Origin: Rhodoblastus acidophilus
Lineage (GTDB): Bacteria > Pseudomonadota > Alphaproteobacteria > Rhizobiales > Beijerinckiaceae
Direction of reading: 5' to 3'
DNA: 64,000 nucleotides
Assembly: GCF_900187365.1 (NCBI RefSeq)
Contig: NZ_FYDG01000010.1
Coordinates: forward strand, 56,247 to 120,246
The notes beneath the pieces were generated by a model that had not been told where the DNA came from, made no database searches, and saw nothing but the letters and a program-made list of their open reading frames with translations. This document shows, piece after piece, positions 36,767 to 47,100 of this stretch (its first letter is position 1; each line of letters starts with the position of its first letter). The translations under genes and the position numbers were made by a program.

Positions 36767-38083
36767 TCAGCCGCGCTCGGCTGCGATCACGTGGAAAAAA
36801 GATCCCGTCACGCGGCCGCGCCGCGAGCCGACCGGCTTGGGCGCGGCGCCATACGCGTCGCCGGCCAGCGCGAATTCCGGGTCGCCGCCGGGAGAGACCA
36901 CGGTCGCATAATGGAATTCGTGGCCCAGCAGAATGTCGCCGCGCGCCCCCAGCGCACAAGCCTCCGCCAGAACGGCGCGGCGATAGCCCAGCGTCATCTT
37001 GCGTTTCGCAAAATTGGTGGAGACCGAGAGCAAACCGGACATGGCGTGGCCAACGCCCGCGGCGTCAACCAGGGTTTCGCCCAAAACCATATAGCCGCCG
37101 CACTCGCCATGCACGGGCTTGTCGGCCGCGAATTTGTTCAGGCCGTCGAGGAAATTGCGCGCTTCGGCGAGGCGGCCGGCGTGCAGTTCGGGATAGCCGC
37201 CCGGCAGCCAGCAGAAATCGGCGTCCTCGGGCGGCGCCTCGTCCTGCAACGGGGAGAAAAAGCTGATGTCCGCGCCGGCGCGGCGCCAGCCCTGCAGCAG
37301 ATGCGGATAGATGAAGGAAAAGGCGGCGTCGCGCGCCAGCGCGATTCTTTGACCCGGCGAGCGCAGCGCGTCGGTTCGCGCCGGCGCGGCCCCAAACTCT
37401 CGCGCCGCGGCTTGCACAGCATCGAGATCGACATGGGCCGCAATAAATGCGGCGAGCGCGTCAAGCCTTGCGTCGAGATCGGCCGTGTCCGCCGCCTGCA
37501 CGAGGCCGAGATGGCGTTCGGGCAGCGTCACCTTAGGGTCGCGCGGCAGCGCGCCGAACACGGGCAAGCCGATGTCTTCAATGGCCGATTTGGTCAGGCG
37601 GATATGACGGTCGCTGCCGACCTTGTTGAGGATCACGCCGGCGATTTTCACGCGCGCGTCGTAATCGACAAACCCCTTGGCGAGCGCGGCGACCGTCTGC
37701 GCCTGGCCGGAAACGTCGAGAACCAGCACGACCGGCAGGCCAAGCTGGCGGGCGAGCGCCGCCGAGGAGCCGTTGCGGTCTTTGTCGCCGGGGGCGCCGT
37801 CGAACAGGCCCATGGAGGCTTCGGCGATGAGCAGATCGGCGTCTTCTGCGGCCGTGGCGGCGAGACCGGCGACCAGCGGCTTGTCCATCGCCCAGGTGTC
37901 GAGGTTGAGGCTGGCGCGGCCGGTGGCGGCGGAGTGAAACGCGCTGTCGATATAGTCGGGGCCGGACTTGACCGCGCCGACGCGCAGGCCTTTTTCCCGC
38001 AGCGCCCGCATCAGGCCGAGCGCGACGGTGGTCTTGCCGCCGCCCGAGCGCGGCGCCGCGATGAGCAGCCCGCGCGGGCTCAT
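36767..38083 (-). CDS. cobB: CobB, (hydrogeno)byrinic acid a,c-diamide synthase
   Basis: CobB amidates the a and c side chains of the corrin ring using glutamine and ATP. The 438-residue protein has an N-terminal P-loop-like domain (GLLIAAPRSGGGKTTVALGLM, then SGPDYIDSAFH) and a C-terminal glutaminase domain with the catalytic Cys in GECGGYMVLG and FHYATV near the end. The ATG overlaps the cobA stop (ATGA). The size and motif set match CobB of the aerobic pathway and CbiA of the anaerobic one; the CobN cobaltochelatase elsewhere in the cluster favours the CobB role. Confidence 0.92.
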   Translation of the reverse strand: MSPRGLLIAAPRSGGGKTTVALGLMRALREKGLRVGAVKSGPDYIDSAFHSAATGRASLNLDTWAMDKPLVAGLAATAAEDADLLIAEASMGLFDGAPGDKDRNGSSAALARQLGLPVVLVLDVSGQAQTVAALAKGFVDYDARVKIAGVILNKVGSDRHIRLTKSAIEDIGLPVFGALPRDPKVTLPERHLGLVQAADTADLDARLDALAAFIAAHVDLDAVQAAAREFGAAPARTDALRSPGQRIALARDAAFSFIYPHLLQGWRRAGADISFFSPLQDEAPPEDADFCWLPGGYPELHAGRLAEARNFLDGLNKFAADKPVHGECGGYMVLGETLVDAAGVGHAMSGLLSVSTNFAKRKMTLGYRRAVLAEACALGARGDILLGHEFHYATVVSPGGDPEFALAGDAYGAAPKPVGSRRGRVTGSFFHVIAAERG

Positions 38084-38889
38084 GCGCGCGCCCCGGCGTT
38101 GATGAGGAAATCTTGCAGCTGTTCGCGCAGGTTCACGATGGTTCCGATCGCGACGATGGCCGGCGCCGCGCAACCGTGAGCCTTGGCGTCCTCACGGCAT
38201 GCGCCGAGCGTCGTCACCAGCGTGCGCTGGCGCGGGCTGGTGGCTTCCTCGACAATGGCGACGGGGGTTTTCGGGTCGGCGCCGTCGTTCAGCATGGTCT
38301 CGACAATGATGTCGAGGCGTTTCATCGCCATATACAGGATGATCGGCAGTCCCGTTTGCGCGAGGCGCGCCCAGTCGAGGCTTTCCTCGTCGTTGGCGCA
38401 GGGGTGGCCCGTCGCCAGGATCACGCCGCGATTGGCGCCGCGCGTGGTGGCGGGAATGCCGGCATAGGCGAGGCCAGCTAGACCCGAAGTCACGCCGGGA
38501 ACGATGCGGAAGAAGACGCCGGCTTCGGCCAGCCGCGCCGCTTCCTCGCCGCCGCGCCCGAACACGAAGGGGTCGCCGCCCTTCAGCCGGACCACCCGAA
38601 GATTTTGCCGGGCGAGTTCGATCAGGCTTTCGGTGATGTCGTCCTGATGCGCGGAGGGATGGCCGCCGCGCTTGCCGACGAACGCGCGCCGCGCCTGCGG
38701 ACGGGCGAGGGCCAGGATTTCGTCGCTGACGAGGGCGTCATGCACGATGACGTCGGCGTTTTGCAGGGCGTGCAGCGCCAGCAGGGTGAGCAGGCCGGGG
38801 TCGCCGGCGCCGGCGCCGACCAGCCAGACCTGTCCCGGCTCGAAGGAGGGCAGATGCGGCGCCAGGGGCAGGAAGGCGGGCGCGTTCAT
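38080..38889 (-). CDS. cobA: CobA, uroporphyrinogen-III C-methyltransferase
   Basis: CobA methylates uroporphyrinogen III at C2 and C7 to give precorrin-2, the branch point to cobalamin and siroheme. The 269-residue protein has the SUMT signatures [19 protein letters not shown] near residue 22, [18 protein letters not shown] near residue 100 and [22 protein letters not shown]. The ATG overlaps the cobM stop. A longer upstream frame runs into cobM and is not used. Confidence 0.95.
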   Translation of the reverse strand: MNAPAFLPLAPHLPSFEPGQVWLVGAGAGDPGLLTLLALHALQNADVIVHDALVSDEILALARPQARRAFVGKRGGHPSAHQDDITESLIELARQNLRVVRLKGGDPFVFGRGGEEAARLAEAGVFFRIVPGVTSGLAGLAYAGIPATTRGANRGVILATGHPCANDEESLDWARLAQTGLPIILYMAMKRLDIIVETMLNDGADPKTPVAIVEEATSPRQRTLVTTLGACREDAKAHGCAAPAIVAIGTIVNLREQLQDFLINAGARA

Positions 38890-39656
38890 TCGGCCCCGCC
38901 GCGCTGGGGCCGGTAACGGCGAAGGTAATCGGGATTGTAGAGCGCGCTCTCGCGGAAATCCTGCACGCCCAGCGCCTTGCCGACCAGCACCAGCGCCGTG
39001 CGCTCCACCGGGCCTTCGGCGAAGCGGGTTTGGATGTCGGCGAGCGATCCCCTGATGACTTTCTCGTCGGGCCAGGAGGCGCGGAACACGATGGCGGCCG
39101 GGCAATCGGCGCCGAGGATGGGCGTCAGTTCCGCCACCAGTTTGTCGAGAACGTGGATGGACAGATGGATGGCCAGCGTCGCGCCGGTGCGGGCGAAGGC
39201 GGCCAAAGACTCGCTTTCCGGCATGGCCGAGGCGCGGCCGCTGGTGCGGGTGAGCACCAGGGATTGCGCCACTTCGGGCACGGTGAGTTCGCGCCGCAGC
39301 AAGGCCGCGCTGGCGGCGAAAGCGGGCACGCCCGGCGTCACGTCATAGGGAATGCCGAGCTGGTCGAGGCGGCGGGTCTGCTCCGCCAGCGCGCTCCAGA
39401 TCGAGAGATCGCCGGAATGCAGGCGGGCCACATCCTCGCCAGCCTCGTGGGCGCGCAAGAATTCGGCCTCGATCTGGTCGAGGCTCATCGGCGCGGTGTC
39501 GATGATGCGGGCGTTCTCGGGGCAATGCGACAGCAGCGCCTTGGGCACCAGCGATCCCGCATAAAGGCAGACCGGCGAACGCGCGATCAGATCGCGGCCG
39601 CGCAGCGTGATGAGGTCGGCGGCGCCGGGGCCGGCGCCGATGAAATGCACGGTCAT
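38886..39656 (-). CDS. cobM: CobM, precorrin-4 C11-methyltransferase
   Basis: CobM transfers a methyl group to C11 of precorrin-4. The 256-residue protein has the tetrapyrrole methylase pattern: [18 protein letters not shown] at the start, YAGSLVP and [11 protein letters not shown], which are CobM/CbiF signatures, and [15 protein letters not shown] in the middle. The ATG overlaps the cobE stop (TGATG); a TTG one codon earlier is in frame but lacks spacing. Confidence 0.94.
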   Translation of the reverse strand: MTVHFIGAGPGAADLITLRGRDLIARSPVCLYAGSLVPKALLSHCPENARIIDTAPMSLDQIEAEFLRAHEAGEDVARLHSGDLSIWSALAEQTRRLDQLGIPYDVTPGVPAFAASAALLRRELTVPEVAQSLVLTRTSGRASAMPESESLAAFARTGATLAIHLSIHVLDKLVAELTPILGADCPAAIVFRASWPDEKVIRGSLADIQTRFAEGPVERTALVLVGKALGVQDFRESALYNPDYLRRYRPQRGGAE

Positions 39657-40033
39657 CAAGACTCCGAAACAATGGCGACGGCGCAGGACACGCCGTCGCG
39701 GCTGAATTTTGTGACGATGAGGCGGGATCCCTCGCCCGCGCCGGCCAGCGCCGCGGCTTCGGCGAGGCTGCCGACCCCCGCCAGCGCCGCGATGCGCGGC
39801 GAGTGCGAGGCCACATCGCCGCCGCGCCGCCGCAGGTCGGCCTCGTCATGGAAGACCAGCGGCAGGACCAACGCGCGGGCAGCCTCCGCAAGAGTTTGGC
39901 TGTCGCGCTTGCGGGCGCTGGCGTGCAGGCTCGCTGCGGGCGCGTGGGCGCGCGCGAGCGCGAGGCGCACGGCAGACGCGATGCCCTCCGCCGTCGCGGT
40001 CGAACTGAAGCCGACGCCCACCGCCGCGCTCAT
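39656..40033 (-). CDS. cobE: CobE, cobalamin biosynthesis protein (CbiG C-terminal domain)
   Basis: CobE corresponds to the C-terminal part of CbiG and is needed in the aerobic pathway, although its step is not firmly defined. The 125-residue protein begins [20 protein letters not shown], the family signature, and has [18 protein letters not shown] near residue 90, followed by [14 protein letters not shown]. It overlaps cobL upstream and cobM downstream by a few bases each. No N-terminal CbiG domain is present. Confidence 0.88.
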   Translation of the reverse strand: MSAAVGVGFSSTATAEGIASAVRLALARAHAPAASLHASARKRDSQTLAEAARALVLPLVFHDEADLRRRGGDVASHSPRIAALAGVGSLAEAAALAGAGEGSRLIVTKFSRDGVSCAVAIVSES

Positions 40034-41238
40034 GGCTTGGTCACGCTCCATTGCACGCTCGGCATGGCCGGGCGGAAGCCCCGGAAGCGGCCGATCTTGT
40101 CGGCATGGGCGAACTGGGTTTGCACGAGGTCGCCGCCCAAGCGGCTGTGCGCGGCATAGAGGTCGGCCTGGCTTTCCAGCGTGACGGCGTTGACGACGAG
40201 ACGCCCGCGCGGTTTGAGCGCCGACCAGCACAGGTCGATCAGGCCGGGCGCGGTGAAACCGCCGCCGATGAAAATAGCGTTGGGCTGTTCGAGGCCTGTC
40301 AGGGCTTTTGGCGCCTCGCCCTCGAGGAGTTGGAGATGGGGAACGCCAAGGTTCGCCGCGTTGCGCTTGATGCGGGCGCAGCGCTCCGGGTTTTTCTCGA
40401 TGGCGATCGCGCGCGTCGACGGGTCCGTGAGCAGCCATTCGATCGAGATCGAACCGGAGCCGGCGCCCACGTCCCACAACAGGTCGCGCGGACGCGGCGC
40501 CAGTTGCGCCAGCGTGAGGGCGCGCATGTCTCGCTTGGTGATCTGACCGTCGTGCTCGAACCAGTCGTCGGGCAGGCCCGGCGTTTTCGGTGGAATGCGG
40601 GCGCCCTCGCCAAAAATTTCGAGCGCGACGGTGTTGAGCGGATCGACGCCCTCGATGTTAAACTCTTGCGCCGACGTCGTGCGCAAAAGTTCACGGGGGC
40701 CGCCCATGGCTTCGCAGATGGTGAGGCGCGAGGCGCTCAGGCCCCGGTCCCGCAACAGCGCCGCGAGTTTCGCCGGCGTGTCGCCATCCCAGGACAGGGC
40801 GAGAATGCGGGCGCCGGGCTGCAAATGCGGGATGATCTTTTCCAGCGCGCGGCCGTGCAGCGTCACCAGCGCGCAATCCTGCAACGGCCAGCCGAGCCGG
40901 CTGGCGGCGAGGCTGAAAGCGGAGGGTTGCGGCAGGCAAAGGATTTCCAGGGGCGGGACGATTTGCGCCAGCAACGAGCCGACGCCATAGAAGAAGGGAT
41001 CGCCGGAGGCCAGCACGACGACGTTTTCGCCGCGCCGCGCCAGGATTTTGGGAAACGCCTCCTGCAGCGGCGAGGGCCAGGCGAGCTGTTCGCCCGGCGT
41101 TGCGCCGATCAGTTGGAGATGGCGGGCGCCGCCGACGACAAGACGCGCTTGCGCGATCCGCTCGCGGGCGGTTAGGGAAAGCCCTTCGAGCCCGTCCTCG
41201 CCGAGTCCCACGATGGTGAGCCAGGGGAAGGCGCTCAT
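40030..41238 (-). CDS. cobL: CobL, precorrin-6Y C5,15-methyltransferase (decarboxylating)
   Basis: CobL adds methyl groups at C5 and C15 and decarboxylates the C12 acetate. The 402-residue protein is the CbiE-CbiT fusion: an N-terminal methylase domain (LTIVGLGEDGLEGLSLTARE, VVLASGDPFFYGVGSLL) and a C-terminal class I methyltransferase domain with LLWDVGAGSGSISIEWL near residue 240 and NAIFIGGGFTAPGLID. It is first in the cobL-E-M-A-B-cbiD operon and diverges from cobK with only 23 bases between the starts. Confidence 0.95.
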   Translation of the reverse strand: MSAFPWLTIVGLGEDGLEGLSLTARERIAQARLVVGGARHLQLIGATPGEQLAWPSPLQEAFPKILARRGENVVVLASGDPFFYGVGSLLAQIVPPLEILCLPQPSAFSLAASRLGWPLQDCALVTLHGRALEKIIPHLQPGARILALSWDGDTPAKLAALLRDRGLSASRLTICEAMGGPRELLRTTSAQEFNIEGVDPLNTVALEIFGEGARIPPKTPGLPDDWFEHDGQITKRDMRALTLAQLAPRPRDLLWDVGAGSGSISIEWLLTDPSTRAIAIEKNPERCARIKRNAANLGVPHLQLLEGEAPKALTGLEQPNAIFIGGGFTAPGLIDLCWSALKPRGRLVVNAVTLESQADLYAAHSRLGGDLVQTQFAHADKIGRFRGFRPAMPSVQWSVTKP

Positions 41239-41261
41239 GACCAGAACCTCAGGGACGTGCG

Positions 41262-42008
41262 ATGGGCATTCTTCTTCTTGGCGGCTCCAGCGAAGCGAGC
41301 CTGCTCGCGCGCGAGCTTTCGGGGCGCGGCGACGTCGCAGCGACCCTGTCGCTGGCGGGACGCACCAAAAACCCGGCCGCCCTGCCCCTGCCGACGCGGA
41401 TCGGCGGTTTTGGCGGCGTTGAAGGCCTGATCGCCTATCTGAAGGCCGAGGACGTCGGCGCCGTGATCGACGCCACCCATCCCTTCGCCGCGCAGATGAA
41501 GCGCCATGCTTTCGAGGCCTGCGCCGCGACGAACACGCCCTTGTGCGCCTTCACCCGCGCGCCCTGGATCGCGGCCGAGGGCGACAACTGGATCGAGGTG
41601 GACGATGCGGCGGCGGCGGCGCGCGCTCTGGGCGACGAACCGAAGCGGGTGTTTCTCACCACGGGCCGATTGCAGGCGGGGGCGTTCGCCGGTCCCAGCC
41701 CGCATCATTTCGTGCTGCGCTCCATCGACGCGCCGGAGCCGGATCATCTGCCCGCTTCGCTCGATCTGGTGCTGGCGCGCGGGCCATTCTCCATCGCCGA
41801 CGAGATCGCGCTGATGCGAGACAAGCGCATCGACATTGTCGTGAGCAAGAACGCCGGCGGCGAGGCCACGCGCGCGAAGATTGACGCCGCGCGCGAACTC
41901 GGGCTGCCGGTGGTGATGATCCGCCGCCCGAAAACGCCGGAGCGTCCGGTGTTCGTGCGTGTCGAGGACGCGCTCGGCTGGATCGAGGCTCACCGGTTCG
42001 CCTCGTAA
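41262..42008 (+). CDS. cobK: CobK, precorrin-6A reductase
   Basis: CobK reduces precorrin-6A to precorrin-6B with NADPH. The 248-residue protein has the family N-terminus ILLLGGSSEASLLARELS, the conserved VIDATHPFAAQM near residue 68, VFLTTGR, and VVSKNAGGEATRAKIDAARELGLPVVMI near the C-terminus. It is the only plus-strand gene among the minus-strand corrin genes: divergent from cobL by 23 bases and overlapping the 3' end of cobJ by 19 bases. Confidence 0.94.
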   Translation: MGILLLGGSSEASLLARELSGRGDVAATLSLAGRTKNPAALPLPTRIGGFGGVEGLIAYLKAEDVGAVIDATHPFAAQMKRHAFEACAATNTPLCAFTRAPWIAAEGDNWIEVDDAAAAARALGDEPKRVFLTTGRLQAGAFAGPSPHHFVLRSIDAPEPDHLPASLDLVLARGPFSIADEIALMRDKRIDIVVSKNAGGEATRAKIDAARELGLPVVMIRRPKTPERPVFVRVEDALGWIEAHRFAS

Positions 42009-42751
42009 CTGCGGGGGGTCAGCACGAACGGCCGGCCCTCAGGCCGTTCGATCAGATGCGTGGTGGTGGCGCCGATCATGACCAGCGTGCTCATGTCGGC
42101 GACGCCGGGATCGGCCTCGCCCAAAGTGGTCAGGACGATGCGCTCGTCGGGGCGTCCCACCGCGCGGGCGAAGGCCACGGGGGTTTGCGCCGGGCGCAAC
42201 TTGCGCAGCAGGGCGAAGGCGTCGAAAATCTGTTTCGGACGGGCTTTTGAGGCGGGATTGTAGAGGGCGAGGACGAAATCGCCGTCCGAGGCCGCCTGGA
42301 GCCGACGCTCGATCAGGCTCCAAGGCTTTAAGTTGTCTGACAGGGATATGGCGCAGAAATCGCCGCCGAGCGGGGCGCCGAGACGCGCCGCCGCCGCCTG
42401 CATCGCGCTGATTCCGGGCAGCACTTCAATGTCGAGCGCGCGCCATTCTTGCGGGCCGTGCTCCAAAGCTTCCAGCACCGCCGCCGCCATGGCGAACACG
42501 CCGGGATCGCCGCCGGAGACCACGCCGACGATTTTTCCCTCGCAGGCCAGTTGCAGCGCGTGGCGGGAGCGGTCGAGTTCGACGCGGTTGTCGCTGCCGT
42601 GGATGGTCAGGCCGTCGCGCGGCGGGATGCGATCGACATAGGTGAAATAGCCGATGAGGTCGGTGACCTTTTCCAGCGCCGCGCTGGCCTCCGGCGTCAG
42701 CCAGCCGGCCGGGCCAGGACCAAGGCCAATGATATAAATCTTGCCGGTCAT
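41990..42751 (-). CDS. cobJ: CobJ, precorrin-3B C17-methyltransferase
   Basis: CobJ methylates C17 with ring contraction. The 253-residue protein starts KIYIIGLGPGPAGWLTPEASAAL, has YFTYVDRIPP near residue 37 and VSGGDPGVFAMAAAVLEAL, and VLPGISAMQAAAARLGAPLGGDFCAISLSD, all characteristic of CobJ/CbiH. It overlaps cobI at its start (ATGA) and the convergent cobK at its end. Confidence 0.95.
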   Translation of the reverse strand: MTGKIYIIGLGPGPAGWLTPEASAALEKVTDLIGYFTYVDRIPPRDGLTIHGSDNRVELDRSRHALQLACEGKIVGVVSGGDPGVFAMAAAVLEALEHGPQEWRALDIEVLPGISAMQAAAARLGAPLGGDFCAISLSDNLKPWSLIERRLQAASDGDFVLALYNPASKARPKQIFDAFALLRKLRPAQTPVAFARAVGRPDERIVLTTLGEADPGVADMSTLVMIGATTTHLIERPEGRPFVLTPRSYEANR

Positions 42752-43473
42752 GGGCGGCGTCCCTGTCCGGGCATGAGGATCATCGAAAAATAGGGGGCGT
42801 CGTCGCCGTCTTTCTCCGCGAGCGCGATCACCTTTTGCTCGGGCATGGCGCCGCGCTCGACATAGATGGCGCGCTCCAGCTTGCCGGTTTCCGCAAAGGC
42901 GCGGCGCACCTTTTCAAAATTCTTGCCGAGCTTCATCACCACGGCGGCGTCGGCCTGCTGGAGATGCTCGACCAGCGCTTCGTAAGGCAGGGTGCCCGGC
43001 AGCACGCGCAAAATGTCGTCGCCCCAGGTCAGCGGCGCATGGGCCGCCGCCGCGCAGCCCGCCATGCCCGTCACGCCCGGCACGATTTCGGTTTCAAACT
43101 CGTCCTTCAGGCGGATGAACAGGTGCATGAACGAGCCGTAGAACAGCGGGTCGCCCTCGGCGATCAACGCGACGTCCTGGCCGCGCCGCAGACGCTCCGC
43201 CAGTTGCTCGCGCGCGTCCTCATAAAAAGCGGCGAGCGTGTTAACGTAATCCGGGTGGTCGAACGGGATTTCCGTGGTCAGGGGATAGCCGAGCGGCAAT
43301 TCCTCGCAGGTTTCGGGAATCCAGCGGTCGGCGATGACGCGGGCGTTGCCGCGCCGGCCCGACTTGCAGAAATAAGCCACGACCGGGCAGCTTTTCAGCA
43401 GCCGCACCGCCTTGACCGTGAGCAGTTCAGGATCGCCCGGACCCAGACCTATGCCATAGAGACGTCCGGCCAT
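42748..43473 (-). CDS. cobI: CobI, precorrin-2 C20-methyltransferase
   Basis: CobI methylates C20 of precorrin-2. The 241-residue protein starts GRLYGIGLGPGDPELLTVKAVRLL and has VALIAEGDPLFYGSFMHLFIRL and EIVPGVTGMAGCAAAAHAPL, typical of CobI/CbiL. The ATG lies 2 bases after the cobH stop; a longer upstream extension is inside cobH. It is fourth in cobW-N-H-I-J. Confidence 0.95.
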   Translation of the reverse strand: MAGRLYGIGLGPGDPELLTVKAVRLLKSCPVVAYFCKSGRRGNARVIADRWIPETCEELPLGYPLTTEIPFDHPDYVNTLAAFYEDAREQLAERLRRGQDVALIAEGDPLFYGSFMHLFIRLKDEFETEIVPGVTGMAGCAAAAHAPLTWGDDILRVLPGTLPYEALVEHLQQADAAVVMKLGKNFEKVRRAFAETGKLERAIYVERGAMPEQKVIALAEKDGDDAPYFSMILMPGQGRRP

Positions 43474-43475
43474 GT

Positions 43476-44105
43476 CTATTCCTTCGCGCTGGCGAGCGCA
43501 TTGATGGCCGCCGCCGCCATGGCGCTGCCGCCGCGCCGTCCGCGCACCACGAGATGCGGGGTGTTGGGATATTGGATCAGCGCGTCCTTGGATTCGGCGG
43601 CGCCGACAAAGCCAACGGGCATGCCGATGATGCAGGCCGGCATGGGCGCGCCTTCGTCGAGCATTTCCAGCAGGCGGAACAGCGTGGTCGGCGCATTGCC
43701 GATGGCGACCACGGAGCCGCCCAGTTTTGCGCGCCACAAATCGGCGGCGACGGCGGACCGCGTGAGGCCGCGCGCCTTCGCCTGCGCCGGAACTGAGGGG
43801 TCTGACAGGGTGCAGATGACTTCGTTATTGGCGGGCAACCGGGCGCGGGTGACGCCATGGGCGACCATTTGCGCGTCGCAGAAAATCGGCGCGCCCGCCG
43901 CCAGCGCCGCCGCGCCGGCTTCCGCGGCGCCCGGCGCAAAAGCCAGATCCGCCGCGACGTCGGTCATGCCGCAGGCGTGGATGATGCGGACCGCGAGGCG
44001 CTCCTCCACGCTAGGGGCGAAGCGTTTCAAATCCGCTTCCGAGCGGATGATGGCGAAGGAGCGATTGTAGATCGCATCGCCTTCGCGGATGTAGTCATAG
44101 CTCAT
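43476..44105 (-). CDS. cobH: CobH, precorrin-8X methylmutase
   Basis: CobH moves a methyl group from C11 to C12 to make hydrogenobyrinic acid. The 209-residue protein has the family N-terminus YDYIREGDAIYNRSFAIIRSEADL, the catalytic His in RIIHACGMTDVA, and GNAPTTLFRLLEML plus IGMPVGFVGAAESKDAL. I start at MSYDYIR; a GTG three codons earlier is possible. It overlaps the end of cobN by 11 bases. Confidence 0.94.
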   Translation of the reverse strand: MSYDYIREGDAIYNRSFAIIRSEADLKRFAPSVEERLAVRIIHACGMTDVAADLAFAPGAAEAGAAALAAGAPIFCDAQMVAHGVTRARLPANNEVICTLSDPSVPAQAKARGLTRSAVAADLWRAKLGGSVVAIGNAPTTLFRLLEMLDEGAPMPACIIGMPVGFVGAAESKDALIQYPNTPHLVVRGRRGGSAMAAAAINALASAKE

Positions 44106-47100
44106 TGGATTCACTTTTATTCAGGCGGGCCGCCGAAAGGGCCTGCATTTCACTCAGTCCGGCCGCCACGCTGTTGCGGCGCGTTCGCCAGAATTTTCGC
44201 GCCAGCGCGCTGGCAAAACGCTCGGCTATGGCTTGGGCTGCCTGCGGGTTGGATTCGATCAGGAAATCCCGGACCTTGTCGTCGCCGCAGGTGGCGTCGA
44301 ACAGCAGGTCGAAGTGGCGGTCGGCCACGGCGTTGGTGGTGGCGGCGAAGGCGAACAGATTGTCGACGCTCTCGGCGATTTCCGCCGCGCCGCGAAAACC
44401 GTGGCGCATCTGGCCTTCCAGCCAGCGCGGATTGGCGGCGCGGCCGCGCAGGGTGCGCGCCAGTTCTTCCGCCAGCGTGCGCGCCTTCGGCGCCTGCGGA
44501 TTGGTGGCGTCGAGATGATAGAGGGTCGCCTTGGCCCCGGCGGTTTCGGCGGCGGCGGCGAACCCGCCTTCGTGGTCGGCGAAAACGTCGGCGTCCAACA
44601 CGTCCTGCCCCGGCAGGTCCTGCACGTGGACGAAGGCGTTGGAGGTTTGCACGCGCTGGCGGAATTCCCCGGTTTTCCGGGCGGCGGCGCCTTCATAGGC
44701 GTAGCCGGTGGCCTCGAGATAGGCGGCGCCGAGGTCTTGGCGGCTGGACTCTTCAAACAGAGCGCGGCGGGCGACGCTGGTCCCGTAGACGCCGGGGGCG
44801 GCGCCAAACACGCGCGCATGGGAGCTTTCGCGCTTCGCCGCCTGCGCCAGCGGGTTGTCGTCGCCTTCGTCGTCACGCGCGGCGATGGCTTTGGCGGCGG
44901 AATCGTAGAGCGCGATCTGCTCGGGGAAAATGTCGCGGAACAGGCCGGAAATGCGCAGGGTGACATCGACGCGCGGGCGTCCCAGCGCGGCGATTTCCAC
45001 AATCTCGAAACCGGAGACGCGGTTGGAGACGTGGTCCCAGACCGGCTTGGCGCCCATCAAGGCGAGGGCCTGGGCCAGGTCTTCGCCGCCGGTGCGCACG
45101 GCGGCGCTTCCCCACAGGTCGAACACCACGCTTTTGGGCCAGTCGCCGTGATCCTGGACGTAACGGGCCAAAAATTCCTGCCCGGCGCGCTGGCCCAATT
45201 CCCAGGCGGTGCGGGTCGGCACAGAGCGGGGATCGACCGCGTAGAGGTTGCGTCCCGTGGGCAGCACGTCGATGCGGCCGCGCGCCGGGGCGCCGCCGGG
45301 ACCGGCTTCGATGCGGCGGCCGGCGAGCGCGGCGACCAGAGCATCCATTTCGGCGCCGGGGCTTTGTCGCAAGCGTTCCAGCGCCTCTGCGGAATCGCCG
45401 GAGAGCGTGGCGAGCAGCGCGAGCTTGTCCGTGTCCGCGGCGGCGCCGAAAATATGCAGGCCGTCGCCGACGCGCATTTCCTTCACGTCGCACAGCCAGG
45501 CGTCGAGGCGCGTCAGGGCGTCCTCCTCGCTCATGGCCCGGTCGAGGCCGGCTTCTTCCGCCAGCCCCGTGTCATGGGCGCGTTGCAGGATCAGTTCCGC
45601 GAGGCGGCGGGCGCGGCGGGCGTCGAGCGACTGCGCCTCGGAATATTCGTCCATCAGCCCTTCAATGTCCTGCGCCGCGCCATGGGCGCCGGCCGTCACC
45701 AGCGGCGGCGTGAGATGGCTGAGGACGAGGGCGGCGGTGCGGCGCTTGGCTTGCGCGGCCTCGCCGGGGTTGTTGACGATGAACGGATAGATGACAGGGA
45801 GGGCGCCCAGCGCGGCGCGCGGCGCGCAGCTTTCCGACAGCGCGACCGCCTTGCCCGGCAGCCATTCCAGCGTGCCATGGGCGCCGACATGGACCAGCGC
45901 GTGGACGCCCAGAAATTCGCGCAGCCAGACATAGAAGGCGACATAGGCGTGGCGCGGCGGCCGCGCGACATCGTGATAATCGTCCTTGCGGGAATCGCGC
46001 CGGCCCCGGTCGGGCTGCAGCGCGACCACGCTGTCGCCAAGTCTGAGCGCGGCGAAGCCGAAACGCCCGTCTTGCACGGCGGGGTCTTGCTCGGGCGCGC
46101 CCCATTGGGCCGTGATGGAAGCGACAAATTTTTCGGGCGCGTTCGCCAAAAACGCCTTGTAGCGGGCGAGATCGAAAAATTCGGCAGCCGGGCCGGTCAA
46201 GCGTTGTGCGAGATCCGCGCCAGTGGGAATATCGCCCAGATGGAACCCTTCGGCGGCGAGGCGCTCCGCGATATTTTGCACGGAGGCGAACGTGTCGAGG
46301 CCGACAGCATAGCCGGCGCGGCCGCCCTTGCCGGGATAATCCGACAGCACAAACGCCAGCTTTTTCTGCTGCGCCGGCGTCGCGCGCAGCCGCGCCCAGG
46401 CGGCGGCGAGGCGGGCGGCGTAACCAATGTTTTCGGCGTTGGGGCGGCTCAGACGCGGGGCGTATTCGAGGCCGCCGATTTGCGGTTCCGGCGCCTTGAA
46501 CGACACCGCGCCAGCGAACAGGCGGCCGTCCACTTCCGGCAGCGCGACATTCATCGCCAGATCCGAGGGGGCGAGGCCGCGCGCGGACTCGCGCCATTGC
46601 GCCTCGTTGGCGAGGCTGACCGCCACCTGAAACACCGGCGCGTCGCAGGCGTCGAACACGCTGGAGCCATCGTCGAGGCGGGCGGAAAAGGCGGTGGCGT
46701 TGAGGATCACGTCGGGCGGATCGGCGGCCAGACGGCGGCGGAGCTGTTCGACGACTTCGGGGTCTTTCAGGCTGGTCGCGAACAGGGCTTCGACGCGAAA
46801 ATTTTCCGCACGCAGAGCGTCGGCCAAGGCTTCATACGGCTCGACATCGCCTGACATGAACGCCGAGCGATAGAACAGAATGAGCGCATGCGGCGCGTCC
46901 GCCGACGCTGGACGGCTGGCGCGCGCGAAAACGCCGAGGCGGGTTTCCGCGCGAGGCTCGGCCACGGCGCAGGGATGGCCGAGGTCGTTGAGGGCGTAAC
47001 GCAGGACTTGCGCGGCGTTGTCCACGCCGCCGGCCTGGAACCAGTCATAGACCCGGCGCAGATCGGTTGCGCTCGCGGTCGAAACCTCGTCGAGCCGCAC

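Noticed and set aside
44233..46854. An 873-codon plus-strand frame opposite cobN
   Set aside because: It is an antisense shadow of cobN with Gly/Arg-rich composition and no recognisable motif.
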